From assembly GCA_021648365.1 (NCBI GenBank), contig JAKISY010000006.1, forward strand, positions 26,486 to 90,485: DNA of 64,000 nt. The letters are read 5' to 3'. The DNA comes from Verrucomicrobiales bacterium. GTDB taxonomy: Bacteria; Verrucomicrobiota; Verrucomicrobiia; Verrucomicrobiales; DEV007. Both the position numbers and the translations under genes were made by a program. Under the pieces are notes generated by a model. That model was not told where the DNA came from, did no database searches, and worked only from the letters and a program-made list of their open reading frames with translations. Positions 34,248-42,353 of this stretch are shown here, in pieces. The stretch's first letter is position 1. Each line of letters begins with the position of its first letter.

Positions 34248-35027
34248 ATGAGCGCACAAAATCAAGCCACCATCAAGCCCGCCAACCTGCTTCGTTCCTA
34301 CGACTGGAAGTTCGAATATCAACAAAAGTGCAATCCAGCGAATTCCAACCTGGATCTGATCACCTACGGAACCTACCGCATCGCTCCAGGTGCCACCAGT
34401 GACGAACTCTATCACCGTAACGAAGAAGCCCTGCTGTTCTGTATGCACGGACAACAGACCATCGAAGTCGAAGGCAAAAGCTACAGCCTGAGCCACTACG
34501 ACACCCTCTACATCCCTCTGCAGACCTCTTATGAGATCACAGAAACCTCCGCAGAGGAAGGCGAACTGGTCATCTGCCGTGCTCCTGCCGAAAGCCAACA
34601 CCAAGTCTTCTACTCCGAGTGGGAGAAAATCCGAGTCAATGAAGAACGCATCCGTCACTTGGACAAAAAAGAAGTTTATATGATGTTCGACGTTAGCGAA
34701 AATGCTGACAAACTGGTCGCAGGTTACACCATCTACGAACCCTACACCCGCGCTTGGCCACCCCACAATCACACCGACCAAGAGGAAGTTTATATTTTCA
34801 CTCAAGGACAAGGCTCGATCGAAGTGTATCCCGACGAAGAACACAAAACCTTCGTTCACAGCATGGACACCATGGACGCCGCCACCATCCCCGTGCTCAA
34901 CTATCACCCAGTTTACAGCCAAGAAGAAGAACTGCACTTCATCTGGTGCCTCGCTGGCGAACGCTACTGGGTAGGCGACAAACACCAATCTTTCATGGAC
35001 GCCTCAGTCGATGAATTGACCACCTAA
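34248..35027 (+). CDS. Two-cupin sugar isomerase, IolB/KduI-like
   Basis: A 259-residue protein. The N-terminal half forms one cupin (ALLFCMHGQQTIEVEGKSYS, LSHYDTLYIPLQTSYEI) and the C-terminal half a second one with the metal motif WPPHNHTDQEEVYIFTQGQG, giving HxH-x4-E, and a late His in QEEELHFIWCLAGERYW. The length and the order of motifs fit the 5-deoxy-glucuronate isomerase / KduI family (aldose-ketose isomerases of uronates and sulfosugars). Followed by the aldehyde dehydrogenase (49 bp) and a transaldolase, which makes a sulfoquinovose isomerase a reasonable candidate. The isomerase fold is likely; the substrate is inferred. Confidence 0.75.
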   Translation: MSAQNQATIKPANLLRSYDWKFEYQQKCNPANSNLDLITYGTYRIAPGATSDELYHRNEEALLFCMHGQQTIEVEGKSYSLSHYDTLYIPLQTSYEITETSAEEGELVICRAPAESQHQVFYSEWEKIRVNEERIRHLDKKEVYMMFDVSENADKLVAGYTIYEPYTRAWPPHNHTDQEEVYIFTQGQGSIEVYPDEEHKTFVHSMDTMDAATIPVLNYHPVYSQEEELHFIWCLAGERYWVGDKHQSFMDASVDELTT

Positions 35028-35076
35028 GAACAAAAGCTTTTTTACTCCCGATTTAATACCAAGTAAAACTAATCCC

Positions 35077-36525
35077 ATGAACACAAGCTCACCTGACAGC
35101 ATCCGTCCGATCTATCTCAACGGCGAATGGCGCACCAGCAGCCCAGCCCTCGAAGTCATCAATCCTTCGACAGGCGAGGTTTTTGCCCAAGTCAGCACCA
35201 TCGACCGCGAAGGAACTCGACAAGCCATCGCCGATGCCGACGCCGCTTGGCAAGGCTGGCGCGATCTGACCGGCAAAGAACGCGGCGCCTATTTGCACGC
35301 CATCGCCGACGGTATCGAAAAGCGCGCTGATGAAATAGCGCATACCATCTCGCTAGAAAACGGCAAACCGCTCGCCCAAGGCAAAGGTGAAGTTGGCATG
35401 ACCGTGGATCACTTCCGTTGGTTCGCCGAAGAAGCCCGCCGCACCTATGGACGTGTCATCCCCCATCAAATGCCTGGCAAACGCCATCTCGTCATCCGCC
35501 AATCCGTCGGCGTCGTCGGCGCGATCGCACCGTGGAATTTCCCCCTCGTTCTTGCCGTTCGCAAAGTAGCACCCGCACTAGCAGCCGGCTGCCCAGTGCT
35601 GCTCAAACCCGCCAGCGCCACTCCACTCAGCTCGCTACTACTCGCCGAAGCCGTGCACGAAGCAGGCCTACCAAAAGGAGTGTTCCAATTACTGATCGGC
35701 AAAGCACGTGAGATCGGTGCCGAGCTGATGGAAAACCCCGCCTGCCGCAAGATCACCTTCACCGGTTCGACTGAAGTCGGACGCGAACTCATTCGCCAAA
35801 GTGCCGATCAGGTCAAAAAACTATCGATGGAACTCGGCGGACATGCTCCGCTGATCATCTTCGATGATGCCAATCTCGATACCGCCATCGAAGGTGCGCT
35901 GATCACCAAATTCCGCAACGGCGGTCAATCCTGCATCGCCTCTAACCGTATATATGTGCAAGCAGGTATCTATGAGAAATTCCTCGAAGCTTTTGTCAAA
36001 AAAACCCAAGCCCTGAAAATCGGTGACGGTCTCACAGACGGCATCGACATCGGCCCGCTGATCGACAGCGCAGCAGTGGACACCGCGCTCAAGCACATCG
36101 AAGCCGCCACCGCATCGGGTGCACGTCTGCTCTGCGGAGGTAAACGCCCTGAAGGATTCAATGACAGCTTCCTCGAAGCCACCGTGCTCGCCGATGTGCC
36201 AGAGGACACCCTGTGCATGAACGAAGAAACCTTCGCCCCTGTCGCTCCGGTATCGGTTTTTGATCACGAAGATGAAGTCATCCAGCGTGCCAACGACACC
36301 GACTATGGGCTCGCAGCCTACGTCTTCACAGAAAATCTCAATCGAGCCTGGCGAGTCGCCGAAGCTCTCGAAGCCGGCACCGTCGGCGTCAACGACGCCG
36401 TCCCCTCGACCAGTCAATGCCCCTTCGGCGGCATCAAACAAAGCGGCCTCGGCCGAGAACTCGGCAGCGAAGGCATCGACGGCTTCCTAGAAAGCAAACA
36501 CATCTCCTTCGGCGGAATAGGGTAA
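35077..36525 (+). CDS. NAD(P)-dependent aldehyde dehydrogenase, succinate-semialdehyde-type
   Basis: A 482-residue aldehyde dehydrogenase. The catalytic Cys286 sits in FRNGGQSCIASNRIYVQ, the Glu252 in MELGGHAPLIIFDDAN, the oxyanion Asn154 in IAPWNFPL, and the cofactor loop in TFTGSTEVG. The best family match is GabD/SSADH, whose members also include the sulfolactaldehyde dehydrogenases that make sulfolactate. In an operon with an IolB-like isomerase and a transaldolase, the latter role fits. Its TAA stop is the first three bases of a TAAACT hexamer array. Cytosolic. The enzyme class is certain; the substrate is not. Confidence 0.9.
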   Translation: MNTSSPDSIRPIYLNGEWRTSSPALEVINPSTGEVFAQVSTIDREGTRQAIADADAAWQGWRDLTGKERGAYLHAIADGIEKRADEIAHTISLENGKPLAQGKGEVGMTVDHFRWFAEEARRTYGRVIPHQMPGKRHLVIRQSVGVVGAIAPWNFPLVLAVRKVAPALAAGCPVLLKPASATPLSSLLLAEAVHEAGLPKGVFQLLIGKAREIGAELMENPACRKITFTGSTEVGRELIRQSADQVKKLSMELGGHAPLIIFDDANLDTAIEGALITKFRNGGQSCIASNRIYVQAGIYEKFLEAFVKKTQALKIGDGLTDGIDIGPLIDSAAVDTALKHIEAATASGARLLCGGKRPEGFNDSFLEATVLADVPEDTLCMNEETFAPVAPVSVFDHEDEVIQRANDTDYGLAAYVFTENLNRAWRVAEALEAGTVGVNDAVPSTSQCPFGGIKQSGLGRELGSEGIDGFLESKHISFGGIG

Positions 36526-36552
36526 ACTTAAACTTAAACTTAAACTTAAACT
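36523..36552. repeat. TAAACT hexamer array, five units
   Basis: Five perfect TAAACT units, the first beginning with the TAA stop of the aldehyde dehydrogenase. It lies between that gene and the transaldolase start at 36576. The complementary hexamer occurs in arrays at 11461-11482 and 21081-21121, all outside genes. The unit is too regular to be chance; possible roles are mRNA spacing or replication slippage. Confidence 0.85.
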
Positions 36553-36575
36553 TCTACCTTCTACCCAAAAAAAAC

Positions 36576-37238
36576 ATGCAACTATTCCTAGACAGCGCCA
36601 TCACAGAAGAAATCGCCTACGCCCTTGAACATTGGGACATGGACGGTCTAACCACTAATCCTCGTCACGTCATGGTGTCCGGAAAACCTTTCCGCACCGT
36701 CATCGCCGAAGTTGCCCAACTGGTCAAAGGCACCGACAAACCCGTCAGCGTCGAGGTCAACCCCCACTTCACTAAATGTGATGAGATCGTCCAACAAGGT
36801 CGCGAACTCGCCGCTTTATCCCCTAACTTTGTCATCAAAGTTGGCGCCTGCGAAGGCGGCTTCAGTGCTATCCGCGAACTCAGCAAGGACGGCATCAAAA
36901 CCAATGCCACCCTCATCATGTCTGTCGCACAAGCTTGGCACGCTGCTCGCGCTGGAGCCTCTTTCATCAGCCCCTTCCTCGGGTGGAAAGATCAGTTCGG
37001 CGACTCCCCCGACGCTTTGATCGGCGAAGTCCGCGCGATGTTGGACGAACACGATTACAAATCCGAGATCATCGCTGCTGCAGTGCGTAACGCTAGACAA
37101 ATCGGTGATGTCGCCATCTCTGGCGCCCATTGCATCACCGCTGGTATAGCCGTTTACAAAGAAAGTTTTGGCAACCCTTACACCACCATGGGTGAAGGCA
37201 TTTTTCAAAGCGCTTGGGATCAAACTCCAGAAAGCTAA
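36576..37238 (+). CDS. Transaldolase/fructose-6-phosphate-aldolase-like enzyme, candidate sulfofructose transaldolase
   Basis: A 220-residue class I aldolase of the short transaldolase (TalC/FSA) type. The Schiff-base Lys is K88 in NFVIKVG. The entry loop reads DGLTTNPRHVMVSGK, where the usual short transaldolase has TTNPS followed by hydrophobic residues; the Arg30-His31 pair is a departure and I recall a similar loop in sulfofructose transaldolases, not checked by alignment. KDGIKTNATLIMS and AAVRNARQIGDVAISGAHCI are also conserved. In the sulfo-TAL pathway such an enzyme splits sulfofructose to sulfolactaldehyde and passes dihydroxyacetone to a phosphosugar. The start ATG is fixed by the 5' array. 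Confidence 0.85.
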   Translation: MQLFLDSAITEEIAYALEHWDMDGLTTNPRHVMVSGKPFRTVIAEVAQLVKGTDKPVSVEVNPHFTKCDEIVQQGRELAALSPNFVIKVGACEGGFSAIRELSKDGIKTNATLIMSVAQAWHAARAGASFISPFLGWKDQFGDSPDALIGEVRAMLDEHDYKSEIIAAAVRNARQIGDVAISGAHCITAGIAVYKESFGNPYTTMGEGIFQSAWDQTPES

Positions 37239-37268
37239 GCTAAATTTTACTCCATCACTCCATACCTC

Positions 37269-38513
37269 ATGCAAAACCATCATTCCAACAGCAACCTCAC
37301 CACCGATCGACCTACCTTCGTCACCCACCTAGAGTGCGGACTCGAAGGCGATCGCTACGAGAGTGACGTCATCCAAGAGCTCTCTAAAGCTGGACGCCCC
37401 CTATTGGTCAAATACGATCTAGAAGGCATCGCAGCAGCGATCACCAAAGAAGAGCTAGCTTCACGCCCTGCTGATCTGTGGCGCTATCGCGAGTTCCTAC
37501 CCGTGCGCAAAACAGAGAACATTGTCAGCCTTGGAGAAATCCAAACGCCGCTGATTCCCTTGTCTAAGTTACAAACAGGTAGCGGCGAGCTGTTAGTCAA
37601 AGATGAAGGACGCCTGCCCACCGGTTCCTTCAAAGCTCGCGGACTGTGTCTCGCTGTCTGCATGGCAAAAGAACTCGGCATCGACAAAATCGCCATGCCC
37701 ACCAACGGCAATGCCGGCGCTGCCCTAGCAGCCTACGCGACTCGTGCCGACATCAGCACTTACGTTTTTTGTCCCGACGACACTCCTGAGATCAACGTGC
37801 GCGAAATCGCCGCTCAAGGTGCCAAGGTCTGGCGTGTCAACGGACTGATCAACGACTGTGGTAAAATCGTCGGTCAAGGCAAAGAACCGATGGGCTGGTT
37901 CGACCTCTCCACCTTAAAAGAACCCTACCGCATCGAAGGCAAAAAAACCATGGGCCTCGAACTCGCCGACCAACTCGGTTGGAAAGTGCCCGACGTGATT
38001 TTTTACCCCACCGGCGGTGGCACGGGTTTGATCGGCATGTGGAAAGCTTTCAACGAGCTCAAAGAGATGGGCTGGCTACAAGGCAAACTCCCACGCATGG
38101 TAGCAGTGCAAGCCAGTGGCTGTGCTCCGATCGTCAAAGCCTGGCAAGAAGGAACTCGCCATGCAGAACTGTGGCAAGACGCCCACACCGTCGCTGCTGG
38201 AATCCGTGTGCCAGTCGCCGCCGGTGATTTCCTCATCCTCGATGCAGTGCGCGAAAGTGATGGATTTGCCATCGCCGTCGATGATGATGCCATCATCGCA
38301 GCAGGTGAAGAAGTTTCACAAAAAGAAGGTTTCCTGATGTGCCCTGAAGGAGCAGCTACCTACGCTGCCTATCAACAATCCTTAGCCAACGGAACCGTCA
38401 GCCCCGAACAAAGCGCCGTGCTATACAACTGCGCCACCGGTTTGAAATACGAACTACCCAGAGCCGACCAAACCCTCGATTGCACTAAGCCCATTGATTA
38501 CAGTAGCCTATAG
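37269..38513 (+). CDS. Threonine-synthase-like PLP-dependent lyase
   Basis: A 414-residue fold-type II PLP enzyme. The PLP Lys is in GRLPTGSFKARGLCLAVCMA, the cofactor-anchoring Asn in AMPTNGNAGAAL, and the phosphate loop in YPTGGGTGLIGMW. The order resembles threonine synthase (thrC), but no homoserine kinase gene is near and the gene sits inside a catabolic operon, 30 bp after the transaldolase. RidA three places later implies an enamine product, as from a serine/threonine-type or cysteate-type elimination. Paralogues of threonine synthase are known as archaeal cysteate synthases. A cysteate or amino-acid lyase is therefore plausible; threonine synthesis is the alternative. Confidence 0.85.
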   Translation: MQNHHSNSNLTTDRPTFVTHLECGLEGDRYESDVIQELSKAGRPLLVKYDLEGIAAAITKEELASRPADLWRYREFLPVRKTENIVSLGEIQTPLIPLSKLQTGSGELLVKDEGRLPTGSFKARGLCLAVCMAKELGIDKIAMPTNGNAGAALAAYATRADISTYVFCPDDTPEINVREIAAQGAKVWRVNGLINDCGKIVGQGKEPMGWFDLSTLKEPYRIEGKKTMGLELADQLGWKVPDVIFYPTGGGTGLIGMWKAFNELKEMGWLQGKLPRMVAVQASGCAPIVKAWQEGTRHAELWQDAHTVAAGIRVPVAAGDFLILDAVRESDGFAIAVDDDAIIAAGEEVSQKEGFLMCPEGAATYAAYQQSLANGTVSPEQSAVLYNCATGLKYELPRADQTLDCTKPIDYSSL

Positions 38514-38538
38514 CTTAAACCCCTACAGCCTTCTTCCC

Positions 38539-39507
38539 ATGATCCTAATCACCGAAAACATCACCGGCACCGCCATCACTCAACTGCGCGAGCAGCTAGA
38601 CGTGCGCTTCGAACCAGAACTTTGGGCGCAGCCTGATCAACTCAAAACCTCGCTCAAAGGCATCAAAGCCCTCATCGTTCGCAATCAAACCCAAGTCACC
38701 GCCGACATCATCGCCGCTGCGGACGATTTGCAGATCATCGCCCGTGCGGGAGCTGGACTGGACAACATCGACACCCAAGCGGCGAGCGCTGCCGGAATCG
38801 TGGTCACTTCCACCCCACAAGCCAACTCACTCTCCGTCGCAGAACTCGCGGTCGGCCTGATGCTCAGTCTCGCTCGCCAGATCCCTGCCGCTGACTGGGA
38901 TACTCGCGCCGGCGGATGGAATCGACAGGTATTCACTGGCAGCGAGCTATCTGGCAAGACGCTCGGCGTAGTTGGCTTTGGACGCATCGGCGCGCTCACC
39001 GCCACTCGCGCCAAAGTCTTCGGCATGAACATCGTCGCTCACGACGATTACGTCGATCCCGACGCCGATTACGTGAAAGAGCTCGACGCCAAAATGCTCG
39101 GTCTAGATGATTTGCTCAGCCAAGCTGATTTCATCACTTGCCATGTGCCGCTCACCGATAGCACTCGCGAAATGTTCAACGATGAGCTTTTTGGCAAAAT
39201 GAAGCCTGGCGCGTTTTTCATCAACACCTCACGCGGCGAAGTGGCCGATGAAGCCGCCCTCGCGCGAGCCATGCAAAAAGAACAGCTCGCTGGTGCCGCC
39301 CTCGACGTACGCCAAGTCGAACCCCCCGATGCTTCCAGTCCGCTCAACAGCCTGAGCAACGTCATCCTCACTCCGCACATCGCAGCTTTCACCAACGAAG
39401 CTCAAACCCGCGTCGTCGATGCCGTCTGTCGAGATGTTCGCGCCATCCTCAAAGGCGAACCCGCCACCGACTTTTTTAACTTCCCCAAACCCCAGTCATG
39501 CAGTTAA
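38539..39507 (+). CDS. D-isomer-specific 2-hydroxyacid dehydrogenase (SerA-like)
   Basis: A 322-residue protein from the ATG at 38539. The NAD motif is GKTLGVVGFGRIGALTA, followed by DFITCHVPLTDSTREMFND, INTSRGEVADEAAL (Arg and Glu of the active site) and NVILTPHIAAFTNEA (catalytic His). There is no ACT domain, so it is not a regulated phosphoglycerate dehydrogenase. (S)-sulfolactate dehydrogenase SlcC belongs to this family, as far as I recall, and would fit the operon by producing sulfopyruvate from sulfolactate. The substrate is inferred from context. Confidence 0.9.
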   Translation: MILITENITGTAITQLREQLDVRFEPELWAQPDQLKTSLKGIKALIVRNQTQVTADIIAAADDLQIIARAGAGLDNIDTQAASAAGIVVTSTPQANSLSVAELAVGLMLSLARQIPAADWDTRAGGWNRQVFTGSELSGKTLGVVGFGRIGALTATRAKVFGMNIVAHDDYVDPDADYVKELDAKMLGLDDLLSQADFITCHVPLTDSTREMFNDELFGKMKPGAFFINTSRGEVADEAALARAMQKEQLAGAALDVRQVEPPDASSPLNSLSNVILTPHIAAFTNEAQTRVVDAVCRDVRAILKGEPATDFFNFPKPQSCS

Positions 39508-39548
39508 TTCAACATCTGTCTCATTTGAAAATTTAACCACTATCCATT

Positions 39549-40010
39549 ATGTCCCTAGAATCCAAACTCAAAGAACTCGGTATCACTCTCCCCGAAGCTC
39601 CAAAACCCGTCGCGGCTTACGTCCCAGCCGTCACCAGCCGTGGACAAGTCATCGTCAGCGGTCAACTCCCGATGCAAAACGGAGAACTGATCTGCACAGG
39701 CAAAGTCCCATCACAAGTCTCCATCGAAGACGCCCAAGCCGCCGCGCGCCAGTGCGTGCTCAATGGTCTTGCCGTGCTCAAAGCTGAACTCAACGGTGAT
39801 CTCAGCCGCCTAGTGCGAGTGGTTCGGATCGGTGTTTTTGTGCAAAGTGACGACAACTTTTTTGCCCAACCCCAAGTCGCCAACGGTGCCAGCGAGTTCC
39901 TCTTAGAGCTACTCGACGAAGCTGGGCGCCACGCTCGCGCTGCAGTCGGCGTCAATGCCCTACCGCTCGACGCCTCAGTCGAAGTCGAATTCACCTTTGA
40001 GGTGAACTAA
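39549..40010 (+). CDS. RidA-family imine/enamine deaminase
   Basis: A 153-residue YjgF/YER057c/UK114-family protein of the longer subgroup. Conserved blocks are VIVSGQLPMQNG, QCVLNGLAVLKAELNGDLSR and DEAGRHARAAVGVNALPLDA followed by SVEVE; the Arg in the last block is the one that grips the carboxylate of imines in RidA. RidA hydrolyses reactive 2-aminoacrylate or 2-iminoacids released by PLP enzymes. Its place at the end of the operon, after a PLP lyase and a dehydrogenase, supports that use here. The stop is 54 bp before an unrelated-looking outer membrane factor gene. Confidence 0.92.
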   Translation: MSLESKLKELGITLPEAPKPVAAYVPAVTSRGQVIVSGQLPMQNGELICTGKVPSQVSIEDAQAAARQCVLNGLAVLKAELNGDLSRLVRVVRIGVFVQSDDNFFAQPQVANGASEFLLELLDEAGRHARAAVGVNALPLDASVEVEFTFEVN

Positions 40011-40064
40011 AAAAAAGTTCAAGAACCTTGCTTTCTCGCCCAGATTCTGGTCTGGTAGCGTCGC

Positions 40065-41540
40065 ATGACCGTATCCAGACTTCCCTTACTCACAGCAGCC
40101 CTCACTAGCCTGCTGCTCAATGCCTGCGCCCACAAAGTAGGTATTGACTACACTTCGCCCGACCTCAAAGCTCCCGACGCTTGGAGCCGCAATGTGGTAC
40201 GCGACCTCAAAGGCGGTTCTGGAGGCATCGAAAACTGGTGGAAAAAGTTCAACGACAGCAAGCTCAATCAGCTCATCGCCCAAGCTCGCAAGGCCAATCC
40301 TAATCTGAAAATCGCCTATCAACAGATCAACGAATCCCGAGCGCGTCGCGGTGTCGCCTACAGTCAGCTTTTCCCAAATGCTGCAGCTACTGCCGACTAC
40401 CAACGCACCCGCTCCAGCGAATCACTTTTCTTCCCCCCACCCACCAATCCCAACAATAGCTTCTCGGTCGGTTTTGACTCCGGTTGGGAAATCGACGTTT
40501 TTGGAGGCATCCGCCGTGCGGTGGAGTCCTCTCAGGCCAGCGTAGAAGCCTCGGTCGAAGCCTACCGCGACGTGCTCGTCTCACTCGAAGCTGAGGTCGC
40601 GCTCAACTACATCGAGATGCGCACCCTACAAAAACGCATCTACCTAGCCAAAGAAAATATCCAACGACAACGGGACTCGCATAAACTCACCAAAGATCGC
40701 TTCGATGCAGGACTGGTGCCTGAGATCGACGTCACCCAGGCGGAGACCAATCTTTACAATACCGAAGCCGTTGTACCCACCCTGGAAAGCCAGCTCACCT
40801 TCGCAAGGAACCGTCTAGCTTCGCTGCTAGGAAAATACGCAGGCTCGCTCGACAAACAACTCGGTAGCTCCACTCGCATTCCCACCCCACCCCGCAACGC
40901 CTCTATTGGGCTGCCCACCAACTTATTGCGTAGCCGTCCCGATGTGCGCCAAGCCGAACGCGAACTCGCTGCACAAACCGCACGAGTCGGTGTAGCCACC
41001 GCCGACCTTTATCCGCGCTTCTCACTGCTCGGCAATCTCAACTTACAAGCATTGGACGCCGACAATCTCTTCAGCTCCACCAGTCGTGCTTTTGGCATCG
41101 CCCCCTCCGTTCGCTGGCAGATCTTTGCTGCTGGAGGTATCCGCAACAACATCCGCATCGAAAAAACTCGCGTTGAACAAGCTTACAAAGTTTATGAAAA
41201 CGCACTGCTGCTAGCAGTCGAAGAAACTGAAAACAGCCTCGTCTCAATCAGTAAAGAACGGCAACGCTTCGGCAAACTCCGTCAATCCGTTAAATCCACC
41301 GAAAAAACCGTTAAGTTAGTCAAAGACAACTATCAAAATGGATTGGTGGATTTCCAAAACGTACTCGATGCCGAACGAACCCTGTTCACCGCGCAAGACG
41401 ATTCTGCTATCAGTGAGGGCACCGTGTCAGCCAACTACGTGCGTTTGTTCAAAGCACTAGGAGGAGGCACGGAAAACGTCTTATTGGACTCTTCTCCTAA
41501 AAGGAAAAATCAACAGCCTACGTCAGATAAAAAGCCCTAA
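40065..41540 (+). CDS. TolC/NodT-type outer membrane efflux lipoprotein
   Basis: A 491-residue protein with a lipobox leader (TSLLLNACAHKVGIDYTSPD). The OEP repeats are clear: LNQLIAQARKANPNLKIAYQ, AEVALNYIEMRTLQKRIYLA, TQAETNLYNTEAVVPTLESQ and LRSRPDVRQAERELAAQTAR in the two halves. It forms a trimeric channel through the outer membrane for RND or ABC exporters. No periplasmic adaptor or inner-membrane pump gene is adjacent, so the partner is elsewhere. Whether it belongs to the preceding operon is uncertain; it could export a product. Confidence 0.9.
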   Translation: MTVSRLPLLTAALTSLLLNACAHKVGIDYTSPDLKAPDAWSRNVVRDLKGGSGGIENWWKKFNDSKLNQLIAQARKANPNLKIAYQQINESRARRGVAYSQLFPNAAATADYQRTRSSESLFFPPPTNPNNSFSVGFDSGWEIDVFGGIRRAVESSQASVEASVEAYRDVLVSLEAEVALNYIEMRTLQKRIYLAKENIQRQRDSHKLTKDRFDAGLVPEIDVTQAETNLYNTEAVVPTLESQLTFARNRLASLLGKYAGSLDKQLGSSTRIPTPPRNASIGLPTNLLRSRPDVRQAERELAAQTARVGVATADLYPRFSLLGNLNLQALDADNLFSSTSRAFGIAPSVRWQIFAAGGIRNNIRIEKTRVEQAYKVYENALLLAVEETENSLVSISKERQRFGKLRQSVKSTEKTVKLVKDNYQNGLVDFQNVLDAERTLFTAQDDSAISEGTVSANYVRLFKALGGGTENVLLDSSPKRKNQQPTSDKKP

Positions 41541-41557
41541 CCCCGCGATCTCACTCG

Positions 41558-42238
41558 ATGCCATCCACGGATCCAGAGCAGCAAGCCCCCCCCTTTCATC
41601 GTCGGCATAAAAATGCTATCCTGCTGGCAACCTTGCTGGTTCTGATCTTGGCCTCGCCTCTAATCCAGGTATTCGAGGGCTATAAGCTGCTCGACATGCT
41701 ACTCTCCACAGCGGTCATGGCAGCTTCGCTCAATGCCGTGTCCTATCGCAAACGCTCGACCTTTTTCTGGGCGTTATGCTTAACCAGCTTAGCTGTCATC
41801 TCTGGCTGGACTCAAGCGATCGACCATATTGGACCCGACAAATCTCATACCTACTATTTGGTATTAGCACATAGTTTCGGAGCAGCTCTTTACCTCTACA
41901 TCGCCGCGCTCTTATTCAGAGTCATCATCACCCAAACCCAAATCACCGTCGATCAATTATTCGCCGCAGTGGTCATCTACATTTTTATCGGGCTCAGTTG
42001 GGCACACTTCTACGGGCTTAGCGAAGCTTTTCAGAACAACTCCATCAGCGGCAATACCGAAACAGATCCTAACTTCATCTACTTCAGCTTTGTCACCCTC
42101 ACCACCCTAGGTTATGGAGACATGCTCCCCATCACCCCTATGGCAAAAGCACTCGCCATCATCGAAGCCATCACCGGAGTCATGTTTGTCGCCATCCTCG
42201 TCTCCACCCTAGTCGGCAGAGTCAACCGCAACCGTTGA
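41558..42238 (+). CDS. Two-pore-helix potassium channel
   Basis: A 226-residue membrane protein with about five hydrophobic segments. The pore helix and filter read YFSFVTLTTLGYGDMLPITP, and the final helix is AIIEAITGVMFVAILVSTLV. TLGYGD is the potassium selectivity filter of the Ion_trans_2 group. It carries no RCK or cyclic-nucleotide domain. It follows the outer membrane factor by 17 bp, so it may be co-transcribed, but a functional link is unlikely. Confidence 0.88.
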   Translation: MPSTDPEQQAPPFHRRHKNAILLATLLVLILASPLIQVFEGYKLLDMLLSTAVMAASLNAVSYRKRSTFFWALCLTSLAVISGWTQAIDHIGPDKSHTYYLVLAHSFGAALYLYIAALLFRVIITQTQITVDQLFAAVVIYIFIGLSWAHFYGLSEAFQNNSISGNTETDPNFIYFSFVTLTTLGYGDMLPITPMAKALAIIEAITGVMFVAILVSTLVGRVNRNR

Positions 42239-42284
42239 TACTAGCCATGCTAAAACTCCTACAAATTCCCATAACGCGTCCATT

Positions 42285-42306
42285 GGAGGGGCAAGTTCCA
42301 CCTTGC
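42285..42306. repeat. Short dispersed hairpin repeat, copy 2
   Basis: GGAGGGGCAAGTTCCACCTT followed by GCC, containing a perfect 6-bp stem GGCAAG/CTTGCC with a 6-nt loop. It is the second copy of the unit at 29361-29383, again preceded by CGTCC. Confidence 0.6.
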
Positions 42307-42353
42307 CCGCGCAAGCACCTTAACTCATCAAGCGCACCATTGACCTAAGCACT

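Noticed and set aside
37269..38513. Ordinary threonine synthase of biosynthesis
   Set aside because: Kept as an alternative, not the favoured call: no thrA or thrB neighbour, placement in a catabolic-looking operon with RidA and a 2-hydroxyacid dehydrogenase.
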